A stretch of 64,000 nucleotides of DNA from Oceanobacillus caeni (GCF_019037185.1 NZ_JAHHXM010000001.1:186001-250000), one strand, 5' to 3'. Shown: positions 34,376 to 44,708, counted from the first letter of the stretch. The notes: generated by a model not told the origin, from the letters alone. Made by a program: numbers and translations.

Positions 34376-35404
34376 TTAATCACGAGTAACATCAATAAGT
34401 TCTTTCGTATCAATAGATTGTTGTAGTGCATATGCAACTCTTGTTCCTTCTAAACCGTCACGTGCACTAACTCCCGGTTGACGTTTTTCTCTAATACAAG
34501 ATGCAAACTCTTTCATTTCATTTAAAAATGCATCTCTGAAACGTTCAGGGAAATGTTGTGATGTAGGTCTAACGACACCGTTTTCATTAAAGACCGTAAC
34601 TAAATTCTTGTCTGGTTGAGCCCCGATCCGTAACATTCCTTTCGTTCCTATTAATTCTGTTTCTACATGATAGCCATGAATTGCGTTACGTCCAGCCACA
34701 AGTAGAGCCATCGTTTTATCTTCTAATTGCATCATTGCAGCGCCGGTCTCCAATTCACCAACTTCGTCTAATTCTGGGTATGCAGCATTTTTACCAAGTG
34801 CCCAAACACGGTTTACTTCTTTACCTGAGAACCAACGAACTATGTCAATATCATGAATAGACATGTCGGCGAAAAGTCCACCGCTGTTACTTGCCCCAGC
34901 AAATTTCACAAAGCTTTCCAAACCTGAACAAGGATCAATACCATAACAACGAATAACCGTTAGTTCACCTAAATCCCCGCGTTCTACCATTTCTTTTGCA
35001 TATTGGTACGACTCATCATAACGTCTCATAAATCCAAGTTGGAAAACCAGTTCGGGACGGGATTCAATAATTTCAACTGTCTTTTTAATTTCTTTTATTT
35101 CTAATCCAATTGGTTTTTCACAGAAAACATGCAACCCTTTTTCCATCGCTAGATTAATTTGTTCTGTATGAAATCCTGATGGTGATACAATTACGACTGC
35201 ATCTAAGTTTGGACTATTAACCATCTCTTCATAGGAAATATATGTTTCTGTTACACCAAGTTGTTCTCTAGCATAGTCTAATTCTGATTCTACAACACTA
35301 CATGCAGCAGTTAATGTCATTCCCGGTATATTGGAAGCAACATTATTCGCATGTGTTTTACCAAGTCTACCTAAACCTACAATACCTACTTTTATATCCA
35401 CCAT
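34376..35404 (-). CDS. Gfo/Idh/MocA dehydrogenase, inositol dehydrogenase-like
   Basis: 342 residues. GLGRLGKTHA NAD loop (about 9-18), catalytic Lys in CEKPIG, QLGFMRRYD, and Asp/His in ADMSIHDIDIVRWF, the pattern of inositol 2-dehydrogenases. Close in size to B. subtilis IolX (scyllo-inositol dehydrogenase) and IolG, but it is not the best IolG candidate here (43614-44660 is). Probably oxidises a cyclitol hydroxyl with NAD(P). ATG 35404 after GGAGGATG. Upstream is a TTGACT/TAATAT promoter overlapped by a cre-like site, with a TTAACCGCTA operator variant in the leader. Followed by the SSS gene. Confidence 0.85.
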   Translation of the reverse strand: MVDIKVGIVGLGRLGKTHANNVASNIPGMTLTAACSVVESELDYAREQLGVTETYISYEEMVNSPNLDAVVIVSPSGFHTEQINLAMEKGLHVFCEKPIGLEIKEIKKTVEIIESRPELVFQLGFMRRYDESYQYAKEMVERGDLGELTVIRCYGIDPCSGLESFVKFAGASNSGGLFADMSIHDIDIVRWFSGKEVNRVWALGKNAAYPELDEVGELETGAAMMQLEDKTMALLVAGRNAIHGYHVETELIGTKGMLRIGAQPDKNLVTVFNENGVVRPTSQHFPERFRDAFLNEMKEFASCIREKRQPGVSARDGLEGTRVAYALQQSIDTKELIDVTRD

Positions 35405-35448
35405 TTATGCATCCTCCATTCAGAAGCGTACCAATACTTAATAATAAA

Positions 35449-35458
35449 TTAACCGCTA
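35449..35458. promoter_or_regulatory. LacI-type operator variant (TTAACCGCTA)
   Basis: Variant of the TTAAGCGCTT family found throughout 35-61 kb. It lies 45 bases before the dehydrogenase start codon. Confidence 0.4.
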
Positions 35459-35497
35459 AGTATTAGTTACACCACCAAACTATCATGTTATGATTAT

Positions 35498-35526
35498 ATA
35501 TTAATTGTGGATGCGTTTTCAGTCAA
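35498..35526 (-). promoter_or_regulatory. promoter with overlapping cre-like site
   Basis: TTGACT (35521-35526), 17 bases, TAATAT (35498-35503). The spacer carries TGAAAACGCATCCA (35508-35521), 12 of 14 cre positions. The layout copies that of the iolA promoter. Confidence 0.5.
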
Positions 35527-35625
35527 GTGTTTTTTTGTAGATCTTTGTCAAATTCTATAATTTTGTTGGTAAGTCTTGTATTCTACCATAAAGAAAACTA
35601 TCCACTATTCATTAATAACAATAAC

Positions 35626-35661
35626 AAACGTAGTGATTTATATTGTGAATATCACTACGTT
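35626..35661 (-). terminator. terminator of the first LacI gene
   Basis: AAACGTAGTGAT and ATCACTACGTTT form a perfect 12-bp stem, about 105 bases past the LacI stop, with TTTGTT following on the minus strand. Confidence 0.65.
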
Positions 35662-35765
35662 TCTTTCTAATTGTGAATAAGTGGTTAATAACTTAAAAAT
35701 AAACTCGATAGAAAAGATTTAAACATACCAATTATTCACATGTTTTTATTATTAGTTAATACTTT

Positions 35766-36779
35766 TCAATTTTTTAGGTGTTTTGGAGGCTGTGCTGTTG
35801 ATTCCCTTACAATTAATTCAGGTACAAATAAAGTTCTTTCCGTAGCCAAATGAGGCATCTTGATTTGTCTAATTAAAACATCCACAATTTTGTCTGCCAT
35901 GTCTTTAATTGGTTGAGCAACAGTTGTTAATTCCGGAACTGTTGTTGTAGAAAGAATCATATTATCAAACCCAATGACGGATATATCTTTTGGCACTTCC
36001 AGCCCTAAACTTCTTGCTGCTTTCAACGCTCCTACCGCTAATATATCATTCGCCGCAAATACCGCAGTTGGTCGATCCTCTTTTTGTAACAACCCAAGCA
36101 TCGCTTTCTCCCCATTTTGTATCGATGCTGTCGTTCTTATTACATTTTCTTCGCTTACTGGCATTCCATGCATTCCTAATAAGTCACGATATGCGTGTAA
36201 CCTAAGCGTACTGCTGTGAACCTTTTCAGCAATTACTGCAATATTTTGATGCCCCAGCGAAATAAGATGATTAATAGCTAAAAAGCCACCACGGTAATCA
36301 TCGACAGAAACAACATTAAAACTTTCGGTTAAATTATCTTGAGCAAGTAATGTAACGGGAATATTGTTTTGGTGAAACTCTTCTACTAAGTGAATGTTTT
36401 GGAACCCAGATGCAATAATAAATCCATCCGCCTGTTTGCTTTGCAGTAACTCTATATACCGTTTTTCCTTTTCCTCATTATAATCCGTACTACAAATAAA
36501 TAAAGTTAACCCCATTTCGTGTGCTTTATCCTCTATGAATCTCGAAATCTCTGAAAAAAATGGGTTCGAAATATCTGGAATAATTAATGCCAAGGAATCT
36601 GTTTGTTTTTTGGTTAAAGCTGAAGCAACTACGTTAGGTTTATAGTTTAGACGCTGGATCACTTTGTTTACTTTTTTTCTAGTCGGATCGCTTATACTAC
36701 CTGTTTTATTGATGACTTTGGATACTGTTGCTATGGAAACTTTTGCTTCTTTCGCAACATCATATATTGTCGGTTTCAT
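35766..36779 (-). CDS. LacI-family transcriptional regulator 1
   Basis: 337 residues. N-terminal helix-turn-helix (TIYDVAKEAKVSIATVSKVI, residues 4-23), hinge helix with the minor-groove Leu (VVASAL, about 51-56), then a periplasmic-binding-protein-like effector domain. I start it at ATG 36779 (MKPTIYDV), after GGAGGGGGT; an opening at 36827 adds 16 residues unlike the family. A paralogue lies at 61269-62273. A Leu hinge and ATVS recognition helix fit operators with a central CG, such as the TTAAGCGCTT sites of this region. Downstream of the ABC operon and its dehydrogenase. Confidence 0.9.
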   Translation of the reverse strand: MKPTIYDVAKEAKVSIATVSKVINKTGSISDPTRKKVNKVIQRLNYKPNVVASALTKKQTDSLALIIPDISNPFFSEISRFIEDKAHEMGLTLFICSTDYNEEKEKRYIELLQSKQADGFIIASGFQNIHLVEEFHQNNIPVTLLAQDNLTESFNVVSVDDYRGGFLAINHLISLGHQNIAVIAEKVHSSTLRLHAYRDLLGMHGMPVSEENVIRTTASIQNGEKAMLGLLQKEDRPTAVFAANDILAVGALKAARSLGLEVPKDISVIGFDNMILSTTTVPELTTVAQPIKDMADKIVDVLIRQIKMPHLATERTLFVPELIVRESTAQPPKHLKN

Positions 36780-36860
36780 CCTTACCCCCTCCATACTAAA
36801 AAGAAACAGATAATACATATGTAACATCTAAGAATCTATTGGATTCTCTATGAAACAGAA

Positions 36861-36917
36861 ATAAAGAGGACTTCCATCAGTGGGGGTTTTCCTTCATCCC
36901 CCACTGGTGGTTAGTCG
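36861..36917. repeat. structured intergenic repeat, family 1, copy F (first hairpin only)
   Basis: CATCAGTGGGGG and CCCCCACTGGTG pair through 12 positions with G-U closure. The long second stem is missing. Lies in the gap between LacI 1 and the 37012 dehydrogenase. Confidence 0.75.
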
Positions 36918-36980
36918 ATAAAACTATTAAAAAACTTATGTAGATAAGAAAGTTAGGACTCTCTTATCTGCATAAAATGG

Positions 36981-36990
36981 TTAAGCGCTT
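36981..36990. promoter_or_regulatory. TTAAGCGCTT operator
   Basis: Exact copy of the palindrome, 202 bases upstream of LacI 1 and just after the 37012 gene. Could be used for autoregulation. Confidence 0.45.
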
Positions 36991-37011
36991 TCCAAGGACC
37001 TCAAAAAAATA

Positions 37012-38019
37012 TTAATCTACTCTACTTACTTCTACTTCTGTACCAGATTTTATAGAGGCAAAACAAGCTTCCAGCGTATTCATATTATGAATCGTACTCT
37101 TACTATCATAACGAGGTTCTGCTTGATTTAACATACAATCCGAAATATGCTCCATTGCTAATTTATATTCATCGCCTTCGATGATTTCTTTCCTCACTTC
37201 CCCATCATTACTAATAACTTGGATAATTCCTTCTCCATTAAATAAATCTGGGCGATATGCTCTTGGGACTTGAATAATCCCCTTGGTACCAACTACCTCA
37301 TAACTCATATGTTGAGCCATATCCATACTACAATCAAAAACACCTTTAACCCCATTGTCAAATTCCATAATCCCAGTGGTAGAAATATCAACAGGGTTTC
37401 CCTTATGAATTGCTTTTGCGTATACATGAGTAGGCTCTTGTTTTAAAATGTCACGAATCGTGTGAATACAATAAACTCCTACATCGTAAAGGCTCCCACC
37501 ACCTGTTTCCGTCGTTAATCGGAAATTACCATTCTTATTATCTAAGAAAAAGGAACAATGGGAGCGGACTAGTTTCACATCCCCAATTTCTCCAGTAGTA
37601 ATAATATCTCTTACTCTCTGATTTTGTGGATGATATTGATACATAAACGTTTCCATGAAAAGTACATTATTTTTCTCGCAAACCTCTATCATTTCTTTTG
37701 TATCCTCTACCGTTAGTGCGGCAGGTTTTTCGCAAAGAACGTGTTTACCGGCTTCAGCTGCCTTCTTTACCCATTCTGCATGTAAATGGTTTGGAAGCGG
37801 AATGTAAACGGCATCAATTGATGGATCATTTAATAATTCTTCAAAACTATGATAAGCTTTTGGGATATTAAATTTCTTAGCTTGTAAACTAGCACTCCCA
37901 CTCGCACTATGACTTGCAATTGCTATTAACTCTGCATTTTTAGCACGTAATATAGCCGGAATTGTTAATTTTCTTGCGATATCAGCTGTACTCAAAATTC
38001 CCCAATTCACTATTGACAT
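37012..38019 (-). CDS. Gfo/Idh/MocA dehydrogenase, dihydrodiol/xylose-dehydrogenase-like branch
   Basis: 335 residues. NAD(P) loop GILSTADIARK (about residues 7-17), CEKPAALT with the catalytic Lys (about 92-99), MYQYHPQ, and GGGSLYDVGVYCIH. This pattern (STADIA..., VYIPLPNHLH) marks the branch with 1,5-anhydrofructose reductase, D-xylose dehydrogenase and dimeric dihydrodiol dehydrogenase, not IolG. Last gene behind the ABC importer (25-base gap), so it probably acts on the imported sugar. A paralogue (338 aa) is at 48343-49359. Confidence 0.83.
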   Translation of the reverse strand: MSIVNWGILSTADIARKLTIPAILRAKNAELIAIASHSASGSASLQAKKFNIPKAYHSFEELLNDPSIDAVYIPLPNHLHAEWVKKAAEAGKHVLCEKPAALTVEDTKEMIEVCEKNNVLFMETFMYQYHPQNQRVRDIITTGEIGDVKLVRSHCSFFLDNKNGNFRLTTETGGGSLYDVGVYCIHTIRDILKQEPTHVYAKAIHKGNPVDISTTGIMEFDNGVKGVFDCSMDMAQHMSYEVVGTKGIIQVPRAYRPDLFNGEGIIQVISNDGEVRKEIIEGDEYKLAMEHISDCMLNQAEPRYDSKSTIHNMNTLEACFASIKSGTEVEVSRVD

Positions 38020-38044
38020 AAAAGCACTTCCTTCCTATAAATAT

Positions 38045-38920
38045 TTATCCTTTTACTGCACCCATCGTCATTCCTCGTACAAGGTGTTTTTGGGCAATAA
38101 ATGAGAATATCAATACTGGAATTATAGATATAGTTGCAGCGGCTGTCAAGGCGCCCCAGTTCGTTTCGTACTGCGTAATAAATGTTGAAATACCTGCTGG
38201 GAGTGTCATCATGTTTGTTGAATTTAGCAAGAACATCGCAAACATAAATTCGTTCCAAGTTAAGATTAGGGTAAAAATAGACGTCGCTACAAACCCTGGT
38301 AAAACCAATGGTAACACTATAATGTGGAATGATTTCATTCGAGATGCACCATCAATCATCGCAGATTCTTCAAGTTCTTCCGGAATTTCTTCAAAAAATG
38401 CCTTTAACATCCATACTACAAATGGCAAGTTAAATCCGGTATACACAATTAGCATCGCCCAATGTGTATTGATTAACCCTAATTGTTGCATGATTAGATA
38501 CATAGGAATAACAACAACTATCGGTGGCAACATACGAGCAGTTAAGATGAGAAAAGAAATCTTTTCACTACGATTATTTTTCATTTTGAAACGTGCCAAA
38601 CTATAAGCCGCGTAGGCACCGATTACTAAACAGAGAATCATAGATACGAAAGAAACAATCATACTATTGATAAAAAACTGTGGGAACGCACTACCACTTG
38701 CAAAAATTCCATTAACAGGATCAAAATAATGTTCCCAAGTTAATTCTTTAGGGAAGAACGTTTGCGCTTTAGCAAATAGCTCCCCTTCCGTTTTTAAACT
38801 AGTAATGACCATCCAATACAACGGAAATAATACAAATAGAATGGAACCTACTAGGAATACATAACGGAATATGGTAGACCCTAATTCTCCTCGAGCAACC
38901 GTATTTTTGAATTTAGACAT
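38045..38920 (-). CDS. ABC sugar importer permease (MalG type)
   Basis: 291 residues, six helices, CUT1 family. The cytoplasmic EAA loop, which contacts the ATPase, is EESAMIDGASRMKSFHIIVLP (about 185-205). Pairs with the permease encoded just upstream (15-base gap). Start ATG 38920 after AAAGGAGGGATAAGGAT. Inner membrane. Confidence 0.9.
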   Translation of the reverse strand: MSKFKNTVARGELGSTIFRYVFLVGSILFVLFPLYWMVITSLKTEGELFAKAQTFFPKELTWEHYFDPVNGIFASGSAFPQFFINSMIVSFVSMILCLVIGAYAAYSLARFKMKNNRSEKISFLILTARMLPPIVVVIPMYLIMQQLGLINTHWAMLIVYTGFNLPFVVWMLKAFFEEIPEELEESAMIDGASRMKSFHIIVLPLVLPGFVATSIFTLILTWNEFMFAMFLLNSTNMMTLPAGISTFITQYETNWGALTAAATISIIPVLIFSFIAQKHLVRGMTMGAVKG

Positions 38921-38935
38921 ATCCTTATCCCTCCT

Positions 38936-39910
38936 TTAGCCTTTAGCCTGAGATGTATTCATCATTCTTATTAGTAAAGTAGAAATAACAATGGTAATAA
39001 TCAATACAATAAATAGACCAGCAGAAGCAAATCCAAAATCTGTAAACTTCATTGCGGAACGATACATTAAATAACTGATTGTTTCTGTTGAGGTTCCTGG
39101 ACCACCCTGTGTTAAAACGAACACCTGGTCAAACGTACGAAGTGCATCCATCGTACGGATCACTAGAGCTACAATAATAATTGGCTTTAACATCGGAATA
39201 GTGATAAAACGAATGATTTGGAATTTAGTTGCTCCATCAATTGCTGCCGCTTCAAATGGATCACGTGGTAAAGCCTGTAATCCGGCAAGAATAATTAAGA
39301 AACACATTGGCATCCATTGCCAAATATCGACAAAAACTAAGGAAGCAAACGCTAAAGAAGCTTCTCCAAGGAAATTAATCTTCGGTAATCCAATACTTTG
39401 CAATAAGTAGTTAATGATTCCCATATCCGTATTTAACATAAGTCGGAAAACAACCGCTACGACTAACGGGGACAACATCATTGGTATAATTAGCAACCAA
39501 CGTAAATACTGCATAGCCTTTCCATCTTTAGATACCATGTTAGCAAGGGTGAAACCTAAAGTAATTTCAATCGATACTGATAACATAGTGAACAATAGAG
39601 TAACGTAAATCGCATTCCAAAAATCGCCATTTGTTAGTACATTAGAGTAGTTATCGATACCTGTAAAACCTATTGAATTCCCAAAAGTATCATATCCAGA
39701 AAAAGAAACAACTAATGAATATATGATTGGAAAAATAGTTACAATTGCGAGTAGCGTTAGTGTCGGTAATAATAACAAATATGGTAAATTTTTTTCGGAA
39801 TTGATTTTAGCCGGCTTTTGATTGTTTTTAGGGCTTTTTACATTTTTCGAGCCTTTTCCCTCATATCTTTCCATATCGAATTGTTGTGCCAAATTATCCT
39901 GATTACCCAT
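38936..39910 (-). CDS. ABC sugar importer permease (MalF type)
   Basis: About 324 residues, six helices, CUT1 family, after a polar cytoplasmic N-terminal tail of about 45 residues. EAA loop: EAAAIDGATKFQIIRFITIP. I start it at ATG 39910 (MGNQDNLAQQF), after GGGGAGGT; an opening at 39958 adds 16 residues without a ribosome binding site. Forms the membrane pore with the MalG-type permease. Downstream of the binding protein with a 71-base gap. Confidence 0.88.
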   Translation of the reverse strand: MGNQDNLAQQFDMERYEGKGSKNVKSPKNNQKPAKINSEKNLPYLLLLPTLTLLAIVTIFPIIYSLVVSFSGYDTFGNSIGFTGIDNYSNVLTNGDFWNAIYVTLLFTMLSVSIEITLGFTLANMVSKDGKAMQYLRWLLIIPMMLSPLVVAVVFRLMLNTDMGIINYLLQSIGLPKINFLGEASLAFASLVFVDIWQWMPMCFLIILAGLQALPRDPFEAAAIDGATKFQIIRFITIPMLKPIIIVALVIRTMDALRTFDQVFVLTQGGPGTSTETISYLMYRSAMKFTDFGFASAGLFIVLIITIVISTLLIRMMNTSQAKG

Positions 39911-39981
39911 TCTATTCAACCTCCCCTTTGAACCAAATAATATGGAGGGCAGCATCACAGTACGTAATGCTGCTAAAATGA

Positions 39982-41301
39982 TTATTTATAATAACCATTA
40001 TCTTCCATTAGTTTTTCAATCTCAGCTGCAGCTTTATCAAGAGCTTCTTTCGCCGTTAAATCATCTGTCATTGCTTGGTTAAGTGCTGTACCATAAATAG
40101 ACTCGATTTGAGAGTATAATGGTGTACGTGGACGGAAATTAGCATTGTTTAATCCTTCAGCTATTGCATCTAAATAAGGATATTCTTCTAGTAATTCCGG
40201 ATCCGTTAACACACTAGTTCGTGTTGGAACTCCACCATTTAATACCGCTTCTTTTTGAATTTCTTTAGAGTTTGCCCACTCGATAAACTGAAGAGCAGCC
40301 TCTTTCTTCTCAGAAACCTCAGGAATGGCCATAATCCAATTGCCAATCATTGGCGCATGATCATTACCTTCTGCTTTTGGAACTAAAGTGTATCCAATTT
40401 TCCCTTTAACAGATGAACCTTCTTTTTCCATTTCAGGAGCCCAAGATGGCCATACGATTGATAGTAAACCTTCACCTTGTACCATTACACGGCCAATTTC
40501 ATCGGCATTATAGTTCGCAACCCCATCTGGAGCAGTATCTCTCATGCTTAAGTAAAACTCTAAAGCTTCAATTGCTTCAGGACTATTCACTGTTACATTC
40601 CAATCTTCATCGAAGAAGTCAGCTCCATGCGACCATAAGAAAGCATTAAAGTTTGTTGCAATACCATTACCGCGTGCACCACGGTGGATGAATCCATACT
40701 CAATATCTTTACCCGCATGTTCCTTAATAGCATTTTCCACATCAGCCCAAGTTTCTGGTTCTTCCATAAGATCTTTACGATAGAATAACATTTGCACGTT
40801 TCCAACAGATGGAACACCATAGAAGCGTGGTTCTTCATTCGGATCAGACCCAGGAAGACGTGGGCCCTCTGGTGCCGGCCACATACTTACTTTACGAGAT
40901 GTTTCAGCGAAATCATCTTCCACTTCAAATCCAAGTTCGTCTAGTGGAGTTAAGAATCCACCACCAGCAAACATTGGCATCCAAGGATCATCCGCAAATA
41001 CTACATCGTACGCCCCACCATTAGAACGTAAATCGTTATAAATGCGCTCGTAAAGTGTGTCATAGTTAAATTCATTTAAGTTTACTTTAATACCAGTTTC
41101 TTCTTCAAATTGGGGGACTAGTTGTTTAATTGCAGCAGTTTCTGTACCTGCAACCATTGCTACAGATATTTCATCCGCACTACCCGATCCACTGTCAGAT
41201 CCACCAGACGAATTACTACTACCACTATCACTGCTACTATTACTACTACATCCAGCAATTATTAGTAACGCTAAAACTAGTAAAGCAAATATCTTTTTCA
41301 T
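39982..41301 (-). CDS. ABC importer solute-binding lipoprotein (CUT1)
   Basis: 439 residues. Lipoprotein signal with lipobox LIIAGC (Cys18), then a Ser/Gly-rich linker (about 19-45), then a bacterial family 1 binding protein for sugars (FEEETGIKVNLNEFNYDTLY; WMPMFAGGGFLTPLDELG). Tethered outside the membrane, it delivers substrate to the two permeases. No ATPase gene is in the operon; in Bacillus the shared ATPase MsmX serves many CUT1 importers, which I assume here. Substrate unknown. Two palindromic operators precede it. AAGGGGTGA eight bases before ATG 41301. Confidence 0.9.
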   Translation of the reverse strand: MKKIFALLVLALLIIAGCSSNSSSDSGSSNSSGGSDSGSGSADEISVAMVAGTETAAIKQLVPQFEEETGIKVNLNEFNYDTLYERIYNDLRSNGGAYDVVFADDPWMPMFAGGGFLTPLDELGFEVEDDFAETSRKVSMWPAPEGPRLPGSDPNEEPRFYGVPSVGNVQMLFYRKDLMEEPETWADVENAIKEHAGKDIEYGFIHRGARGNGIATNFNAFLWSHGADFFDEDWNVTVNSPEAIEALEFYLSMRDTAPDGVANYNADEIGRVMVQGEGLLSIVWPSWAPEMEKEGSSVKGKIGYTLVPKAEGNDHAPMIGNWIMAIPEVSEKKEAALQFIEWANSKEIQKEAVLNGGVPTRTSVLTDPELLEEYPYLDAIAEGLNNANFRPRTPLYSQIESIYGTALNQAMTDDLTAKEALDKAAAEIEKLMEDNGYYK

Positions 41302-41330
41302 CTAATCATTCACCCCTTCGTGTTATCTTG

Positions 41331-41345
41331 AATAAGCGCTTACAT
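41331..41345. promoter_or_regulatory. operator 2 of the ABC operon (AAGCGCTT)
   Basis: ATAAGCGCTTACA; on the minus strand TGTAAGCGCTTATT also fits the cre consensus in 12 of 14 positions, so LacI-type regulator and CcpA are both possible. About 30 bases before the binding-protein start codon. Confidence 0.5.
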
Positions 41346-41434
41346 AAATTCCTAATCAAGTAATTCTAAATAAAAAGACACTAATTAAGTATAGCCCTCC
41401 TCCTCTATGTATTTTAGTAAGTGTTATACTACAG

Positions 41435-41444
41435 TTAAGCGCTT
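41435..41444. promoter_or_regulatory. operator 1 of the ABC operon (TTAAGCGCTT)
   Basis: Exact palindrome immediately after the -10 element, at the expected transcription start. A second palindrome AAACCGGTTT lies within the promoter spacer (about 41463-41472). Confidence 0.6.
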
Positions 41445-41450
41445 TCTCTT

Positions 41451-41478
41451 ATATTACCATATAAACCGGTTTTTGCAA
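41451..41478 (-). promoter_or_regulatory. probable promoter of the ABC operon
   Basis: TTGCAA (41473-41478), 16 bases, TAATAT (41451-41456) on the minus strand. Confidence 0.45.
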
Positions 41479-41541
41479 TATATTTTTTGAAAATTTAACA
41501 AAATTAAATAAGAGGGAATAGATTGAATACTCGAGTCGCAA

Positions 41542-42486
41542 TTAATTAAAATTCCTTCCAATAGTATCCTTTAAAATATTGGTAGAATGGTGTAATGCCG
41601 CCATTGTATCTATTGTATGATCCTCTAATTCAAGACTGATGGAACCCTTGTAACCGCTCATTCGAATAGCTGAGAAGAACTCTTTCCACCATAATGATGG
41701 ATTACCATATCCAATCGCCACAAAGTTCCAAGATCGTTCTGTAAACCGATCTACTGTTTTGGTGTCTAATAATCCATCTTTTTCATAAATTCCTTTTTCA
41801 AATCGAACATCTTTCGCATGAACATGATGAATCGCATCACCTAATGATCTGGCAGCTATGATTGGATCTGCTCCCATCCAAAACATATGACTTGGATCTA
41901 GATTCATCCCTATCATATTTCCTGCTTGATTTCTTAACTTCATTAACGTTTCTGTATTGTAAATTAACTGAGAACCATGATTTTCTATGGCAACCTTCTC
42001 GATTCCATGCTCTTTAGCTAACGTAACTGTTTTCTCCCAATAAGGAAAAGCTACTTCATTCCATTGCCAATCTAGTATTTCTTTGTTTTCTGGTGGCCAA
42101 CTAGTCGTGATCCAATTCGGTGTGGTATCATTTGGATTTCCTCCTGGTAAACCAGACATCATGACAATTGTTTTAACATTTAAAAGTTCAGCTAGTTGAA
42201 ATGTCTTTTCTATTACTCTTCGATGTTCTTCTCCTTGTTTATTAGGTGCCAATTGATTACCCGAACAGTTTAATGCATCAATCTTCATACCATATTTTTC
42301 AATAGTATGGAGATAACTTTCCCGCTTTTCTTTACTATTTAAAAGTCCGTCTAAGTCCAAGTGTGGGGCACTAGACCAGTTTCCACATCCAATTTCTATC
42401 GTTTCGTATCCCAAATCAGATACCGTCTTTAACATTTCTTCAAATTTCAAATGAGCTAAACTATCCGTAACAATTCCTAGTTTCAT
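41542..42486 (-). CDS. TIM-barrel sugar phosphate isomerase/epimerase family protein
   Basis: 314 residues, AP_endonuc_2 superfamily. Metal-site segments: KVAIENHGSQ, GMNLDPSHMFWMGADP, HHVHAKDV and SLELEDHT. The insert with WPPENKEILDWQWNEVAFPYW is typical of the larger members often found with Gfo/Idh/MocA dehydrogenases. ATG 42486 is chosen over GTG 42495, because AAGGTGA overlaps that GTG and lies five bases before the ATG. Stands behind a terminator (42629-42672), so it has its own promoter. Reaction unknown; isomerisation, epimerisation or dehydration of a keto-sugar are all possible. Confidence 0.8.
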   Translation of the reverse strand: MKLGIVTDSLAHLKFEEMLKTVSDLGYETIEIGCGNWSSAPHLDLDGLLNSKEKRESYLHTIEKYGMKIDALNCSGNQLAPNKQGEEHRRVIEKTFQLAELLNVKTIVMMSGLPGGNPNDTTPNWITTSWPPENKEILDWQWNEVAFPYWEKTVTLAKEHGIEKVAIENHGSQLIYNTETLMKLRNQAGNMIGMNLDPSHMFWMGADPIIAARSLGDAIHHVHAKDVRFEKGIYEKDGLLDTKTVDRFTERSWNFVAIGYGNPSLWWKEFFSAIRMSGYKGSISLELEDHTIDTMAALHHSTNILKDTIGRNFN

Positions 42487-42628
42487 CTTTTTCACCTTAT
42501 TTCTATATATTTTTTATTACTTAGTTTGTGGGGCTTGCTGAAACCTTCCTGCGGTTGATTCCCGATATTTTTGTGTGAATACTGATATAATGTGCATGTT
42601 CTTCCGATAAAACTACCCAACTACTAAA

Positions 42629-42672
42629 AAACCTCTTATTAATAGAATAAAACTGTTCTATAAAAGAGGTTT
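42629..42672 (-). terminator. terminator of the 42720-48169 gene run
   Basis: AAACCTCTT and AAGAGGTTT form a perfect 9-bp stem that can extend through ATAGAA/TTCTAT; the minus strand continues TTTT. Confidence 0.75.
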
Positions 42673-42719
42673 CTTTAGCTGTTTTAATTTATTTTGGTAA
42701 CGTAAAATAATTTATAGTA

Positions 42720-43526
42720 TTAAACCATTGCATTCTTCAATATCTCTACATCTTTTTCAAGTAATTCTAATGGCTTGTCGCTTTCATTTGATAGTGGTTT
42801 TTGGTCATAGTAATTCTCAATCAGAACCCATCCTTGGTACCCTTTTTCTTTTAATTCTTCCATTGTTTCGAAAAAGCTGGAATCCCCTTCACCTAACAGA
42901 GCTCCGCTTATATGTCCCTTACCATCTTTCACATGCACTTCACAAATATAGTCATAAAGCTCCCTAACCATTTCCGCTGCATTATAGTTTCTATTTAAAT
43001 AGTAATTTTGCGTATCAAAGTATAGTTTAAGGTTATCTTTATTTACTACCTCAAAAAGTTTCTGGTTTTCTTCAATAGATAGTAAATTTTCTGTGGCAAT
43101 GATAATATCTTTTCCTTCAGCCAGTTCACAAGCGTTTATTAAACATTCTACAGTACGATCGAAGTCTTCCACGGTTTTAATTTCACCATCCAAAAAACTT
43201 CCAAGCATGACAATCGGAATGTCCATGCTTTCAGCTGCTTGGATTGCTTTTTCAATACCTTCCATTACCATATCTTTTTCAGGCGTTCCGTTTTTTCTTG
43301 TCATTCCATAACGATCAAATAGCCTTACAGATATAGCAGTGAATGTAATGTCATATTCCTTTGCAAATTGTCTATAAACTTCTTGTACATGAGGGTAAGA
43401 AAGCTGGAAACCTCTTTCAGGCTCCCCAATATCTAGTTGCATTCCTTTAAAACCGTAGTCTGCCGCTACTTTTACTCCGTATGGCCCATCCATTGGAACG
43501 GACCAAGCGCAAATCCCCATCTTCAA
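42720..43526 (-). CDS. TIM-barrel sugar phosphate isomerase/epimerase family protein
   Basis: 268 residues, AP_endonuc_2 superfamily, the small type related to hydroxypyruvate/tagatose-3-epimerase-like enzymes. Metal-site segments: IIATENLL, LYFDTQNYY, CEVHVKDG and VLIENYYD. LLGEGDSSFFETMEELK matches the end of the barrel in this family. TTG 43526 is the start, ten bases after AGGAGG. It follows iolG by 87 bases and closes the transketolase-ALDH-iolG run. Its reaction is not known. Confidence 0.8.
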   Translation of the reverse strand: MKMGICAWSVPMDGPYGVKVAADYGFKGMQLDIGEPERGFQLSYPHVQEVYRQFAKEYDITFTAISVRLFDRYGMTRKNGTPEKDMVMEGIEKAIQAAESMDIPIVMLGSFLDGEIKTVEDFDRTVECLINACELAEGKDIIIATENLLSIEENQKLFEVVNKDNLKLYFDTQNYYLNRNYNAAEMVRELYDYICEVHVKDGKGHISGALLGEGDSSFFETMEELKEKGYQGWVLIENYYDQKPLSNESDKPLELLEKDVEILKNAMV

Positions 43527-43613
43527 TGGACTATTTCCTCCTCGTACTAAGAATTTATTCTTCTTACTCCACTATAATGCGGTTGAAATTGCGAAACACA
43601 GATTCTTTAGGCA

Positions 43614-44708
<1,095 letters not shown>

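Noticed and set aside
36981-41444. Calling all AAGCGCTT sites cre sites for CcpA
   Set aside because: They share the central CG, but most miss the outer TG...CA bases of cre; only 41331-41345 reaches 12 of 14. A LacI-type regulator encoded nearby fits better, though CcpA is not excluded.
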